A stretch of 64,000 nt of DNA from Phocaeicola plebeius (GTDB lineage: Bacteria; Bacteroidota; Bacteroidia; Bacteroidales; Bacteroidaceae). The position numbers and the translations under genes were made by a program. Numbering within the stretch: the stretch's first letter is position 1; each line of letters begins with the position of its first letter. Below, piece after piece: positions 26,024-35,265 of this stretch. The notes under the pieces are model-generated. The model made no database searches. It had not been told where the DNA came from and saw only the letters and a list, made by a program, of their open reading frames with translations. The DNA lies in contig NZ_QSQT01000012.1 of NCBI RefSeq assembly GCF_003437535.1, positions 58,328 to 122,327 on the forward strand, given 5' to 3'.

Positions 26024-27280
26024 TTATTTATCGCCACGGATAGCTGCGATACCCGGAAGGATTTTACCTTCGATAGCTTCGAGCAATGCACCACCACCAG
26101 TTGAGATGTAAGATACCTGGTCAGCCATACCGAACTTGTTGATACAAGCTACAGAGTCACCACCACCGATCAATGAGAATGCACCTTCTTTAGTAGCTTC
26201 AGCAATAGCTTCAGCAATTACTTTAGAACCACCAGCGAAGTTGTCCATTTCGAATACACCGGCAGGACCGTTCCACAGGATAGTCTTAGCACCCTTGATA
26301 GCAGCTTTGAATTCTTCGCGAGTTTTAGGACCTGCATCCAGACCCATCCATCCGTCAGGAATGTTCTTATCGTCGCAAACCTGAGTGTTTGCATCGTTAG
26401 CAAACTTGTCAGCAGCTACACAGTCGCAACCCAAAACTAAGTTTACACCTTTAGCTTTAGCCTTAGCCATGATTTCCAAAGCCAGATCCAGTTTGTCATC
26501 TTCTACCAATGAGTTACCGATCTTACCACCCTGAGCTTTAGCGAAAGTAAATGCCATACCACCGCAAAGGATCAAGTTGTCTACTTTGTCCATCAAGTTT
26601 TCGATGATACCAATCTTAGTAGAAACTTTAGAACCACCCATGATAGCAGTGAACGGACGTTTGATGTCTTTCAATACGTTGTCAACAGCCTGTACTTCTT
26701 TTTCCATCAGGTAGCCCAACATCTTGTGGTCAGCATCGAAGTAGTCAGCGATAACAGCTGTAGAAGCGTGTTTACGGTGAGCAGTACCGAATGCGTCCAT
26801 TACGTAGCAGTCAGCGTAAGAAGCCAAAGTCTTAGCGAATTCTTTCTGAGAAGCCTTCATAGCTTTCTTAGCGTCTTCGTAAGCAGGATCTTCTTTTTCG
26901 ATACCTACAGGCTTACCTTCTTCTTCCGGATAGAAACGGAGGTTTTCAAGCAGCAATACTTCACCCGGTTTCAATGCAGCAGCAGCTTCCTGAGCTTTAG
27001 CACAGTCAGGAGCGAACTGAACCGGAGTACCCAGAGCAGCAGCTACAGCGTCTACAATCTGGCTCAAAGAATATTTAGCGTTTACTTTGCCTTTTGGTTT
27101 ACCCATGTGTGACATGATAATCAAGGCACCACCGTCTGCCAAGATTTTTTTCAAAGTAGGCAGTGCACCACGGATACGAGTATCGTCTGTAATTTTACCT
27201 TCTTCGTTCAAAGGTACATTGAAGTCCACACGAACGATTGCCTTTTTGCCGGCAAAGTTGAATTTGTCAATAGTCATCAT
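26024..27280 (-). CDS. pgk: Phosphoglycerate kinase
   Basis: A glycolytic enzyme that transfers phosphate from 1,3-bisphosphoglycerate to ADP. The 418-residue protein has the start [16 protein letters not shown], the substrate-binding SHMGKPKGK, and the C-terminal [13 protein letters not shown] and STGGGALLE motifs. Codon use is strongly biased, as expected for a highly expressed gene. A perfect promoter element lies about 67 bases upstream. The 309-base gap to the next gene upstream contains this promoter and repeat array B. Confidence 0.98.
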   Translation of the reverse strand: MMTIDKFNFAGKKAIVRVDFNVPLNEEGKITDDTRIRGALPTLKKILADGGALIIMSHMGKPKGKVNAKYSLSQIVDAVAAALGTPVQFAPDCAKAQEAAAALKPGEVLLLENLRFYPEEEGKPVGIEKEDPAYEDAKKAMKASQKEFAKTLASYADCYVMDAFGTAHRKHASTAVIADYFDADHKMLGYLMEKEVQAVDNVLKDIKRPFTAIMGGSKVSTKIGIIENLMDKVDNLILCGGMAFTFAKAQGGKIGNSLVEDDKLDLALEIMAKAKAKGVNLVLGCDCVAADKFANDANTQVCDDKNIPDGWMGLDAGPKTREEFKAAIKGAKTILWNGPAGVFEMDNFAGGSKVIAEAIAEATKEGAFSLIGGGDSVACINKFGMADQVSYISTGGGALLEAIEGKILPGIAAIRGDK

Positions 27281-27346
27281 AATCTCTAATATTTTTTGTT
27301 TAAAGTGTTTCTGTTGTTACAGACATCCCTTCGAGAGGATGCACCG

Positions 27347-27354
27347 CAAAGGTA
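27347..27354 (-). promoter_or_regulatory. pgk promoter -7 element
   Basis: TACCTTTG on the - strand (complement CAAAGGTA) matches the consensus exactly and implies a leader of about 60 bases. Confidence 0.75.
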
Positions 27355-27427
27355 AGAAAAAAAATAAAAAAGAAAGAATAAGGTATAGATTTTTACATAC
27401 TTAATAGGTGTTTTGAAGGTCGTTAAA

Positions 27428-27559
27428 AAACGCCTTTGCATTTGGTTTGAAACGCAAGTACGTTTCAATGCAAACGCAAAGGCGTTTTATCTTAAATGCA
27501 CTTGCGTTTTGATTCAAACGTCAAAGCGTTTTGTCTTAAACACAAGTGTATTTTGAGTT
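27428..27559. repeat. Array B: phased 22-bp palindromic repeats (AAACG family)
   Basis: Six units start at 27428, 27450, 27472, 27494, 27516 and 27538, exactly 22 bp apart. Cores read AAACGC-CTTT-GCATTT, AAACGC-AAGT-ACGTTT, AAACGC-AAAG-GCGTTT, AAATGC-ACTT-GCGTTT, AAACGT-CAAA-GCGTTT and AAACAC-AAGT-GTATTT, each followed by a different 6-bp linker. The array lies 31 bases past the stop of the PBP1A gene and before the pgk promoter. Confidence 0.93.
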
Positions 27560-27589
27560 GAATTTAGATTCGTGTTGAATATCAATAGG

Positions 27590-29992
27590 TTAATCTTCTG
27601 TAGGAGCGGCGTGTTCTGCTTCGAAAAGTAATGAATCGCCCAGTGTGATGAGAATGGAATCGCTGTCACAGTAGTGAGGGAAATAGTCATTACAATCCCA
27701 TGAACGGTCCAGCTTTTCTTTAGGACTTGGGAATTTCTTGGCATAAAGTGCGGCAAGCTCCGGATTGGCCAATACTTTTTCCATGAAATATCCGAATACG
27801 GGCAGTGCGGTGCGACTGCCTTGCCCTAGTTCGCCTGTGCGGAAATGAATGCTGCGGTACTCTCCGCCTACCCAGGCTCCTCCTACCAGGTTGGGACTGA
27901 TACCCACAAACCAGGCATCGGAGTGATTGGAAGAGGTACCGGTCTTCCCGCCGAACTCCGTACCTTTATCAAAGATGCGGAAACGCCAGAGCGCTTGTGA
28001 AGTTCCTTTCGGGCAAGTCAGTCCACCTCTTAACATCTGTTGCATAAGATAGGCACTGGCGTAAGGAATGGCCTGGGTTGCTTCAGCTTCTTGTTGGTAG
28101 ATAACTTTTCCGTCTTTATTCTCTACACGGGTAATCAGTGTGGGCTGAATGGCTTCTCCATCGTTCACTACGGTGCCGTAGGCAGAAACCAGCTCCAATA
28201 GCGATACGTCAGAAGCTCCCAGGCTGAGGGCCGGTGTTTCTTCCAGCTTGGTCTGGATACCCATGCGGTGTGCGGTAGTGGCTATCTGGTGAATGCCTAC
28301 TTCATGGGCTATGTTGGCAGCAATGGTGTTGACCGATTGGGCAAACGCCATTTTCAGAGACATGGTATCGAGAGTGGCACCTCCATTGGCATTGTGAGGC
28401 ATCCAGAGTTTCTTTTCTCCATTTTCTTCCACTTCCCAGGGGATGTTTTCATCTACACGCAGGTCGCAGGGGGATAATCCCTGGTTCATGGCTTCCGTAT
28501 AGACAAAGAGTTTGAAGGTAGAGCCGGGCTGACGCTTGGAAAGCACCTTATCGTATTTCCATGACTGGAAATTGATGTCGCCTACCCATGCCTTTACTTC
28601 TCCCGTATGCGGAGCGATGGCCACAAACCCACAGTGCATGAAGCGTTCCATGTAGCGGATAGAGTCCATGGTACTGAACAGGGTATCTTTTTGTCCGAGG
28701 TCATAGTCGAAGACCTTGCAACGATGAGGCTGGTTCAGGTAGTAGGTGATGGAATCAGTCTGGTTACCGTATTTATGGGACAGATACTGGTAGGCCGGTG
28801 TCTTTTCGGCCAGCTCTTCGATGAAGCGAGGAATTTCCTCCCCATTCCGGTCTCGCCACGGAGCCTGCGTGCCCCAATGTGCATCAAACCGTTTCTGTAC
28901 TTCACGCATCTGACGGTTGACAGCTTCTTCGGCATATTGCTGCAACCGGCTGTCGAGTGTGGTATAAATTTTCAGTCCGTCGCCATAGAGGTCTGTATTA
29001 TTTTCCTTGCACCATTCCTTCAGTTCATTGGCTATGGCTTCGCGGAAATAGAGTGCCGGACCAGTGTAATAATTCTCCTGCTTGAATTTCAGAATGGTGG
29101 GAAGTTTCCGGATGGAGTCCAGCTGATGCTTGTTCAGCACATGGTGTTCATAGAGCTTTCCCAATACCACATTTCGTCGTGAAAGACTATTCTTTGGGTT
29201 GATTTTAGGATTATAATAGGTAGTAGCCTTCAGCAGGCCGATAAGTGTGGCAGCCTGTTCTACGGTAATTTTATCGGGAGTTGTATTAAAATAGGTATGA
29301 CAGGCCGTCTTGATACCGAATGCGTTGCTTCCGAAGTCTACCGTGTTGAAATACATGGTCAGAATTTCTTCCTTGCTGTACAGCATTTCAATCTTGACCG
29401 CTGTAACCCATTCCTTGGCCTTCATAATCAGCAGTTTTACTCCGGGGATATGTCCTAAGAGTCCGGTAGAGTATTGTGAACGTACTTTGAACAGGTTTTT
29501 GACCAGCTGCTGAGTGATGGTACTGGCTCCACGTGCCGTTCCGTGAGCTACGTAGTCTTTGGCAGCAGCAAATACTCCTTCAAAGTCGATACCGAAATGC
29601 TTGTAAAAGCGTTCGTCCTCCGTGCAGACCAGCGTCTTGACCAGTATCGGAGAAATATCCTTGTATTCCACCGGTGTACGGTTTTCTGAATAGAATTTTC
29701 CAATCAGTTTTCCGTCGGCACTGTAAATCTCGGAGGCGATGTGCTGTATAGGCTCTTTGATGTTGAACATGCTCGGTGATTTTCCGAACAGCCACAAGAA
29801 ATTGAGGTCAATCATGACCAGTAAGACGATGAGCATGCCAATGCCGGTGAGGATTCCCATTCCGGTACGCCCGTACCATGGCAATTTACGGAAAGTATGT
29901 ACATACCAGCTTATGCACTGTTTCCCGAATTTGGTTATCCGGCTCAGAAGCTGTTGAAAAAGTCGGATAAGAAATGATACTGCTTTTTTCAT
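27590..29992 (-). CDS. Bifunctional penicillin-binding protein 1A
   Basis: A class A PBP that polymerises and cross-links peptidoglycan. The 800-residue protein has one N-terminal membrane anchor (about 47-70), a GT51 glycosyltransferase domain (CTEDERFYKHFGID, ARGASTITQQLVKNLF) and a transpeptidase domain with QPGSTFKL (catalytic Ser), AQSVN and GGKTGTSSNHSDAWFVG. I use the ATG at 29992, which forms an ATGA overlap with the nudC stop; an in-frame ATG 18 bases upstream lies inside nudC. It is the last gene of a tex-nudC-PBP run, with repeat array B beyond its stop. Confidence 0.94.
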   Translation of the reverse strand: MKKAVSFLIRLFQQLLSRITKFGKQCISWYVHTFRKLPWYGRTGMGILTGIGMLIVLLVMIDLNFLWLFGKSPSMFNIKEPIQHIASEIYSADGKLIGKFYSENRTPVEYKDISPILVKTLVCTEDERFYKHFGIDFEGVFAAAKDYVAHGTARGASTITQQLVKNLFKVRSQYSTGLLGHIPGVKLLIMKAKEWVTAVKIEMLYSKEEILTMYFNTVDFGSNAFGIKTACHTYFNTTPDKITVEQAATLIGLLKATTYYNPKINPKNSLSRRNVVLGKLYEHHVLNKHQLDSIRKLPTILKFKQENYYTGPALYFREAIANELKEWCKENNTDLYGDGLKIYTTLDSRLQQYAEEAVNRQMREVQKRFDAHWGTQAPWRDRNGEEIPRFIEELAEKTPAYQYLSHKYGNQTDSITYYLNQPHRCKVFDYDLGQKDTLFSTMDSIRYMERFMHCGFVAIAPHTGEVKAWVGDINFQSWKYDKVLSKRQPGSTFKLFVYTEAMNQGLSPCDLRVDENIPWEVEENGEKKLWMPHNANGGATLDTMSLKMAFAQSVNTIAANIAHEVGIHQIATTAHRMGIQTKLEETPALSLGASDVSLLELVSAYGTVVNDGEAIQPTLITRVENKDGKVIYQQEAEATQAIPYASAYLMQQMLRGGLTCPKGTSQALWRFRIFDKGTEFGGKTGTSSNHSDAWFVGISPNLVGGAWVGGEYRSIHFRTGELGQGSRTALPVFGYFMEKVLANPELAALYAKKFPSPKEKLDRSWDCNDYFPHYCDSDSILITLGDSLLFEAEHAAPTED

Positions 29993-30786
29993 ATCTCGTT
30001 GTTTAACCATGCGTCAATCAACTTTCGCGCAATACTTAGTTTCTTGGGGATTTCCGGCAGGTGGTCGCGGTGGTAGAATGCTCCGGCACTCAGTTCTTCA
30101 TCCTGTAATTTGATGGTTCCGCTTTCGTATTCCGCATAGTATCCCACCATGATACCGCTTGGATAAGGCCAGGGCTGGCTTCCGAAATACTTCAGGTTTT
30201 TGATACGGATACCGGTCTCTTCCATCACTTCGCGGTGAACGCATTCTTCCAGTGTTTCCCCAGGCTCCAGGAAGCCGGCTACCAGTCCTTTGAAACTGCC
30301 CCGGAAGTTGCGTGCGTGTACCAGTAATACACTATCCCCTTTCTTTATTAAAACGATAACAGCAGGAGAAATGCGCGGATAGATTTCCTGTCCGCAGTGA
30401 GGGCATCGTTTGGTGATGGGGCCCGTCTGTGTGGTAGGGGTGCCGCAAGCCGGACAAAAGCGGCTGTTCTTGTCCCATGTCAGTATTTGAGAGGCTTTAC
30501 CTGCGCATTGGTATTCTTCCAGTGGCAGTACATCGTACGAAGCACGCAGGTCTGTCGGAATAAATGAGGTGTTCTGTCCTGTTAGTGCTTCCAGCGGAAG
30601 GGCACATGCTTTTGCCGGATGGCCCAGAATTTCCCCGACGGTATGTATGGGCGTATCAGCAGGAAGCTGTACGGGAGGTTCCACGGAATATGGGATGTGG
30701 AACCTGTCTCCGTCTTTAACCAGAAGGAGCTGCTGTTTGGGGCAGAAAATAAACCAGCCGCACAGCTCCTTTTCATCTTGTTTCAT
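29989..30786 (-). CDS. nudC: NudC-type NADH pyrophosphatase / RNA decapping Nudix enzyme
   Basis: Cleaves NAD(H) and removes NAD caps from RNA; this is known of the NudC family. The 265-residue protein shows the zinc ribbon CPACGT...CPHC (about 130-155), a Nudix box with EVMEETG preceded by GFLEPGETLEE, and the NudC-specific SQPWPYPSG motif that separates NADH pyrophosphatases from other Nudix enzymes. It starts 14 bases after tex and overlaps the PBP start. Confidence 0.93.
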   Translation of the reverse strand: MKQDEKELCGWFIFCPKQQLLLVKDGDRFHIPYSVEPPVQLPADTPIHTVGEILGHPAKACALPLEALTGQNTSFIPTDLRASYDVLPLEEYQCAGKASQILTWDKNSRFCPACGTPTTQTGPITKRCPHCGQEIYPRISPAVIVLIKKGDSVLLVHARNFRGSFKGLVAGFLEPGETLEECVHREVMEETGIRIKNLKYFGSQPWPYPSGIMVGYYAEYESGTIKLQDEELSAGAFYHRDHLPEIPKKLSIARKLIDAWLNNEI

Positions 30787-30800
30787 TGTTATCTGTCAAT

Positions 30801-32939
30801 TTAGTTGTTCAATCCTTTCATGGTGAGCTGAATACGTTTCCGCTCGTGGTCAATGCTCATAACTTTGACACGTACATGCTGGTGGATGCGTACCACGTCG
30901 GCCGGATTGCTGACAAAACGGTCGGCCAGTTGCGATACGTGCACCAGTCCGTTTTCCTTGATACCGATGTCGACAAAGCAGCCAAAGTTGGTAATGTTGG
31001 TCACGATGCCGGGCAGTTCCATTCCTTCCTGCAGGTCGTCTAGAGTACGTACGTTCTTGTCAAACTCAAATACCTGTATTTTCTGGCGAGGGTCTCTTCC
31101 GGGTTTGTCCAGCTCCTGAAGAATATCCGTCAGGGTGGGTAAACCGACCGTATCGGTCACGTATTTCTTTAAATCGATTTTACTGCGGAGCTCTTTGTCT
31201 TTAATCAAGTCGGCTACCGTACAGTTCAAATCTTTTGCCATCTGTTCTACAATCGGGTAGCTTTCCGGGTGAACCGCAGAATTGTCCAGCGGATTCTTGG
31301 CTTGCGGAATGCGGAGGAATCCGGCGCACTGTTCGTAGGCTTTGGCCCCCATTCTCGGCACCTTCAATAATTGGCGGCGTGACTCAAACGGACCGTTTTC
31401 AGTACGGTAGTCCACAATGTTCTGTGCCAGTGTCGGACCTAATCCGGAAACGTAGGTCAGCAGGTGCTTGCTGGCGGTGTTGACATTCACGCCCACCAGG
31501 TTGACACAACTTTCTACGGTCTGGTCGAGTGAAGCCTTCAGCTTGGTCTGGTCCACGTCGTGCTGGTATTGTCCCACACCGATGGATTTGGCGTCAATCT
31601 TCACCAGTTCTGCCAGTGGGTCCATCAGTCTTCTGCCGATAGATACGGCACCACGTACTGTCACGTCGTAATCCGGAAACTCTTCGCGGGCAGTTTTAGA
31701 GGCTGAGTAAATAGACGCTCCATCTTCGCTGACCACGAAAACCTGTACTTCACGGTCGTAACGCTGACTGGTTACAAATTGTTCTGTTTCACGGCTGGCC
31801 GTTCCGTTTCCGATGGCAATGGCCTCGATTTTATATTGTTCCACTAACTTCACAATCTTTCGGGCTGCCTGTGCATATTCAGATTTGGGCGGGTGGGGGT
31901 AAATGGCCTCGTTATGCAGAAGGGTACCTTGTGCATCCAGGCAGACCACTTTGCATCCCGTACGGAATCCAGGGTCGATACCCATCACCCGTTTCTGCCC
32001 CAAAGGAGGGGCCAGCAACAACTGACGGAGGTTTTCTGCGAATACCCGAATGGCTTCTTCATCGGCCTTCTCTTTGCTGAGTGCGGCAAACTCGGTTTCA
32101 ATGGCAGGTTTCAGCAAGCGTTTGTAGGCATCGGTGAGGGCCTCTTCCACTTGGTGTGCACATTCATTGTTGGCCCGTACGAACAGCCGTTGAAGGCGTT
32201 CGTTGCACATATCTTCATCTTCCGGGAAAATGTTTACTTTTAATACTCCTTCCGATTCTCCCCGGCGAAGGGCCAGCAGGCGGTGGGAAGAACATTTCTT
32301 CAAGGGCTCACAGAAATCAAAATAGTCGCGGTACTTGGCCGAAGCCTCTTCTGCTTCTTTTCCTTTGACCACTTTTGACTGAATGAGGGCCTGGCGCTGG
32401 AACTGGTTGCGCATCAGGTTGCGCGACCGCTCGTCTTCGCTGATTTGTTCAGCCAGAATATCGCGTGCTCCTTTCAGTGCATCTTCCTCGTCTTTGACTT
32501 CTCCTTTGACGAAGTTCCGTACCTTGGCAGCAAGGTTGTTTTCCTTTTGCATCATGAGCAAGAGGGCCAGCGGTTCCAGTCCTTTGGCACGTGCAGCCTC
32601 GGCTCGGGTTTTTCGTTTGGGCTTGAAGGGAAGGTAGATGTCTTCCAGTTCGGTTGTATTCCAGCAGGCAGAAATGCGGGCTTTCAGCTCTGGAGTCAGT
32701 TTCCCTTGCTCCTCGATGGTGGAAAGTACGGTTTCCTTTCGTTTGGACAATTCACACAGTTTCTCATACCGTGTCTGAATGTCGCCTATCTGCACTTCAT
32801 CCAGTCCGCCGGTAGCTTCTTTACGGTAACGGCTGATGAAAGGAATGGTCGCTCCTCCCTGGAGCAGTTTGAGTGTATTGGCTATGCGATGTGCCGGCAG
32901 TTTCAGTTCGGCGGCAATCATCTGGCTGAATTCTTCCAT
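30801..32939 (-). CDS. tex: Tex-family RNA-binding transcriptional accessory protein
   Basis: A 712-residue protein with the Tex layout: helical N-terminal region (ATIPFISRYRKEATGGLDEVQI), YqgF/RuvC-like domain (MGIDPGFRTGCKVV), helix-hairpin-helix pair (VNTASKHLLTYVSGLG) and C-terminal S1 RNA-binding domain (GIVTNITNFGCFVDIGIKENGLVHVSQL). An in-frame TTG at 32969 gives ten more residues, but it overlaps the promoter's -7 element at 32967-32974, so the ATG at 32939 is the real start. First gene of the tex-nudC-PBP1A operon. Confidence 0.93.
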   Translation of the reverse strand: MEEFSQMIAAELKLPAHRIANTLKLLQGGATIPFISRYRKEATGGLDEVQIGDIQTRYEKLCELSKRKETVLSTIEEQGKLTPELKARISACWNTTELEDIYLPFKPKRKTRAEAARAKGLEPLALLLMMQKENNLAAKVRNFVKGEVKDEEDALKGARDILAEQISEDERSRNLMRNQFQRQALIQSKVVKGKEAEEASAKYRDYFDFCEPLKKCSSHRLLALRRGESEGVLKVNIFPEDEDMCNERLQRLFVRANNECAHQVEEALTDAYKRLLKPAIETEFAALSKEKADEEAIRVFAENLRQLLLAPPLGQKRVMGIDPGFRTGCKVVCLDAQGTLLHNEAIYPHPPKSEYAQAARKIVKLVEQYKIEAIAIGNGTASRETEQFVTSQRYDREVQVFVVSEDGASIYSASKTAREEFPDYDVTVRGAVSIGRRLMDPLAELVKIDAKSIGVGQYQHDVDQTKLKASLDQTVESCVNLVGVNVNTASKHLLTYVSGLGPTLAQNIVDYRTENGPFESRRQLLKVPRMGAKAYEQCAGFLRIPQAKNPLDNSAVHPESYPIVEQMAKDLNCTVADLIKDKELRSKIDLKKYVTDTVGLPTLTDILQELDKPGRDPRQKIQVFEFDKNVRTLDDLQEGMELPGIVTNITNFGCFVDIGIKENGLVHVSQLADRFVSNPADVVRIHQHVRVKVMSIDHERKRIQLTMKGLNN

Positions 32940-32966
32940 TGATAGGGGCTTTATATTATTTGGTTG

Positions 32967-32974
32967 CAAAAGTA
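32967..32974 (-). promoter_or_regulatory. Promoter of the tex-nudC-PBP1A operon
   Basis: TACTTTTG on the - strand matches TAnnTTTG, 28 bases before the tex ATG. This position rules out the longer TTG start of tex. Confidence 0.65.
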
Positions 32975-33063
32975 GTGAAAAAATGGCATAAAAAAGCGGT
33001 TGGGAAATCTTTCGTATTTGGGTATTTTAGGAAGTATTCTGCGGGAATGTCGGCAACTTCTCG

Positions 33064-33071
33064 TATCTTTG
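33064..33071 (+). promoter_or_regulatory. Promoter of the 5'-nucleotidase gene
   Basis: TATCTTTG matches TAnnTTTG and is 28 bases before the ATG. Confidence 0.7.
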
Positions 33072-33098
33072 CAAAAACTTACATAAAAGTCTGCGAAA

Positions 33099-34853
33099 AT
33101 GAAGACTAGACGATTTTACTTTTTAATCAGCCTGATTACATTACTCGGTATGGGCCAAGGGCATTTGAATGCCTCGAATAATGAGGAAACCATCACATTG
33201 AAATTTGTAGAGACGAGCGACGTGCACGGATGCTACTTCCCCTATGATTTTATACAGAACAAACAGATGAGAGGAAGTCTGGCCCGCGTTTCTTCGTACG
33301 TGAAGGAAGAGCGTGAGGTGTATGGCGATAATCTTATTTTGATGGACAACGGTGATATTCTGCAAGGACAGCCTGTGGCTTATTACTACAATTATATGGA
33401 TACTGCTTCCGTACATGTATGTGCCGCTATGCTGAACTATATGCGCTATGATGTGGGCAACATGGGCAATCATGATGTGGAGACAGGACATGCGGTGTAC
33501 GACCGTTGGGTAGGCCAGTGTGACTTCCCTATACTTGGGGCCAATATCGTGGATGTGAAAACAGGAAAGCCTTATCTGAAACCTTATGAGGTATTGGAAC
33601 GGAACGGAGTGAAGGTGGTTGTGTTAGGAATGATTACGCCGGCGGTACCATCCTGGTTGCCTGAGCAGTTATGGGCCGGACTTCGTTTTGAGGACATGGA
33701 AGCATGTGCGGCGAAATGGGTGAAGGAAATTCGTGAAAAAGAACAACCGGATATTTTGATTGGATTGTTTCATTCAGGAATGGATGGAAAGAAACTGGAC
33801 AATGTGGTAGAAAACGGCTCGAAAGGCGTGGCTGCCAATGTGCCAGGGTTCGATGTTGTTTTTATGGGACATGACCATACCCGCTGGAATGAAAGAGTTG
33901 CCAATGCATCGGGCGATTCTGTGCCGGTAATTGATCCGGCCAATACGGCAAAAGTGGTATCGGAAGTGACCGTAACGGTGAAGAAACAGAATGGAAAGAT
34001 TGTTTCGAAGCAAGTAGATGGAAAGCTGGTGAACATGGATGACTATGCCGTAGATAAGGATTTTATGCATACTTTCCAGAAACAGTATGAGGCGACGCAG
34101 GCTTTTGTGTCCCGGAAAATCGGACGGATGGAACGTACAATTTCTTCCAAGGATGCGTTCTTTGGCCCGTCTGCTTTTATTGATTTGATTCATCAGTTGC
34201 AACTGGATATTACCGGAGCTGATATTTCTTTCTGTGCGCCTTTGTCGGCTTATGCTGAGATTAAAGAAGGAGACATTCGTATGAGCGATATGTTCAACTT
34301 ATATAAGTTTGAGAACATGCTCTACACGATGGTGTTGACCGGAAAGGAAGTAAAGGATTTTCTGGAAATGTCGTATGACCTTTGGGTGAACCAGATGACT
34401 TCACCCGATGAGCACCTGCTGTTGCTGAACGAAAAAGACAACGGTTTCGGTCGTTTCCGTAATCCCAGCTTCAATTTTGATTCTGCGGCGGGTATCATCT
34501 ATACGGTGGATGTGACCAAACCATACGGAAAGAGAATTACGATTGAACGGATGGCCGACGGCAAGCCGTTCGAGATGGACAAGCAATATCGGGTAGCCGT
34601 CAATTCCTATCGTGGAAATGGAGGAGGAGACTTGCTGACCAAGGGAGCAGGTATTCCCAAAGCAGAACTGGCAAAGCGTATTGTCTTTTCAACGGATAAG
34701 GATTTGCGCTATTACCTGATGAAACGGATTGAGGAGGTTAAAGTACTGAATCCGGCTCCGCTGAACCAGTGGAAGTTTATTCCTGAAGAATGGACTGTAC
34801 CAGCTGCAAAGCGTGATTATGAACTTTTGTTTGGAAACAAAGATAACGAATAA
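33099..34853 (+). CDS. Secreted 5'-nucleotidase / 2',3'-cyclic phosphodiesterase (UshA family)
   Basis: A 584-residue exported metallophosphoesterase. It has a signal peptide (about 1-26), then the N-terminal metal domain with ETSDVHG, MDNGDILQGQPV, GNMGNHDVETG and MGHDHTRW. A C-terminal 5-nucleotidase domain (about 340-560) includes the substrate-binding NSYRGNGGGD loop. UshA-family enzymes strip phosphate from extracellular nucleotides. It is followed 20 bases later by the His-rich gene and then a TonB receptor, possibly one transcript. Confidence 0.9.
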   Translation: MKTRRFYFLISLITLLGMGQGHLNASNNEETITLKFVETSDVHGCYFPYDFIQNKQMRGSLARVSSYVKEEREVYGDNLILMDNGDILQGQPVAYYYNYMDTASVHVCAAMLNYMRYDVGNMGNHDVETGHAVYDRWVGQCDFPILGANIVDVKTGKPYLKPYEVLERNGVKVVVLGMITPAVPSWLPEQLWAGLRFEDMEACAAKWVKEIREKEQPDILIGLFHSGMDGKKLDNVVENGSKGVAANVPGFDVVFMGHDHTRWNERVANASGDSVPVIDPANTAKVVSEVTVTVKKQNGKIVSKQVDGKLVNMDDYAVDKDFMHTFQKQYEATQAFVSRKIGRMERTISSKDAFFGPSAFIDLIHQLQLDITGADISFCAPLSAYAEIKEGDIRMSDMFNLYKFENMLYTMVLTGKEVKDFLEMSYDLWVNQMTSPDEHLLLLNEKDNGFGRFRNPSFNFDSAAGIIYTVDVTKPYGKRITIERMADGKPFEMDKQYRVAVNSYRGNGGGDLLTKGAGIPKAELAKRIVFSTDKDLRYYLMKRIEEVKVLNPAPLNQWKFIPEEWTVPAAKRDYELLFGNKDNE

Positions 34854-34873
34854 AATACGTAGGAAGACGGAAA

Positions 34874-35233
34874 ATGTGTAAAGGGTTCCGCAAACATATA
34901 CGAGTATGGGCATTGTGTCTGGCCACTCTGTTTGCCGCATATTATGCCACGACTGCCCTGTTTACCCACGTGCATGTGGTAAACGGGGTGATGCTTGTGC
35001 ACTCGCATCCCTTCTCGCATTCTCACTCTCATAGTGACGGGCAGACATTGGCGCTGCATTTTCTGTCGACTTTTTCTTCATTGGAGCCTGGGCATACGGA
35101 AGTAGAGACTCCCGATTTGCACCTGCTCTATTCATTACCTTATATAAAGAATACATTCCATGCCGTATGTTGTTGTACGGAAGGGATGTACCTTCGTGCT
35201 CCTCCTGTACTATCGTTCTTATTGGGAATTTGA
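34874..35233 (+). CDS. Histidine-rich membrane-anchored protein, unknown function
   Basis: A 119-residue protein with an N-terminal hydrophobic segment (about 10-30, WALCLATLFAAYYATTALF) followed at once by a histidine cluster (THVHVVNGVMLVHSHPF and SHSHSHSDG; ten histidines in about 25 residues). Near the C-terminus is a CCC run. I do not know its function. The His cluster suggests transition-metal binding, and the TonB receptor 32 bases downstream would be a plausible partner. Similar His-rich small ORFs beside TonB receptors are a recurring pattern in Bacteroidetes. Confidence 0.7.
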   Translation: MCKGFRKHIRVWALCLATLFAAYYATTALFTHVHVVNGVMLVHSHPFSHSHSHSDGQTLALHFLSTFSSLEPGHTEVETPDLHLLYSLPYIKNTFHAVCCCTEGMYLRAPPVLSFLLGI

Positions 35234-35265
35234 AGAACATAGTATTAATTTTTTAGGAGCAAATA

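Noticed and set aside
27428..27559. The phased repeats as a CRISPR array
   Set aside because: The repeated part is only about 16 bp and degenerate, the spacers are 6 bp, and no cas gene is present.
27428..27559. The phased arrays as ordinary rho-independent terminators
   Set aside because: Each palindrome is short, several follow one another, and no consistent T-tract follows. Normal terminators elsewhere in the window look quite different.
32939..32969. TTG start of tex giving ten more residues
   Set aside because: The TTG overlaps the -7 element of the only good promoter, so it cannot be transcribed as a start codon.
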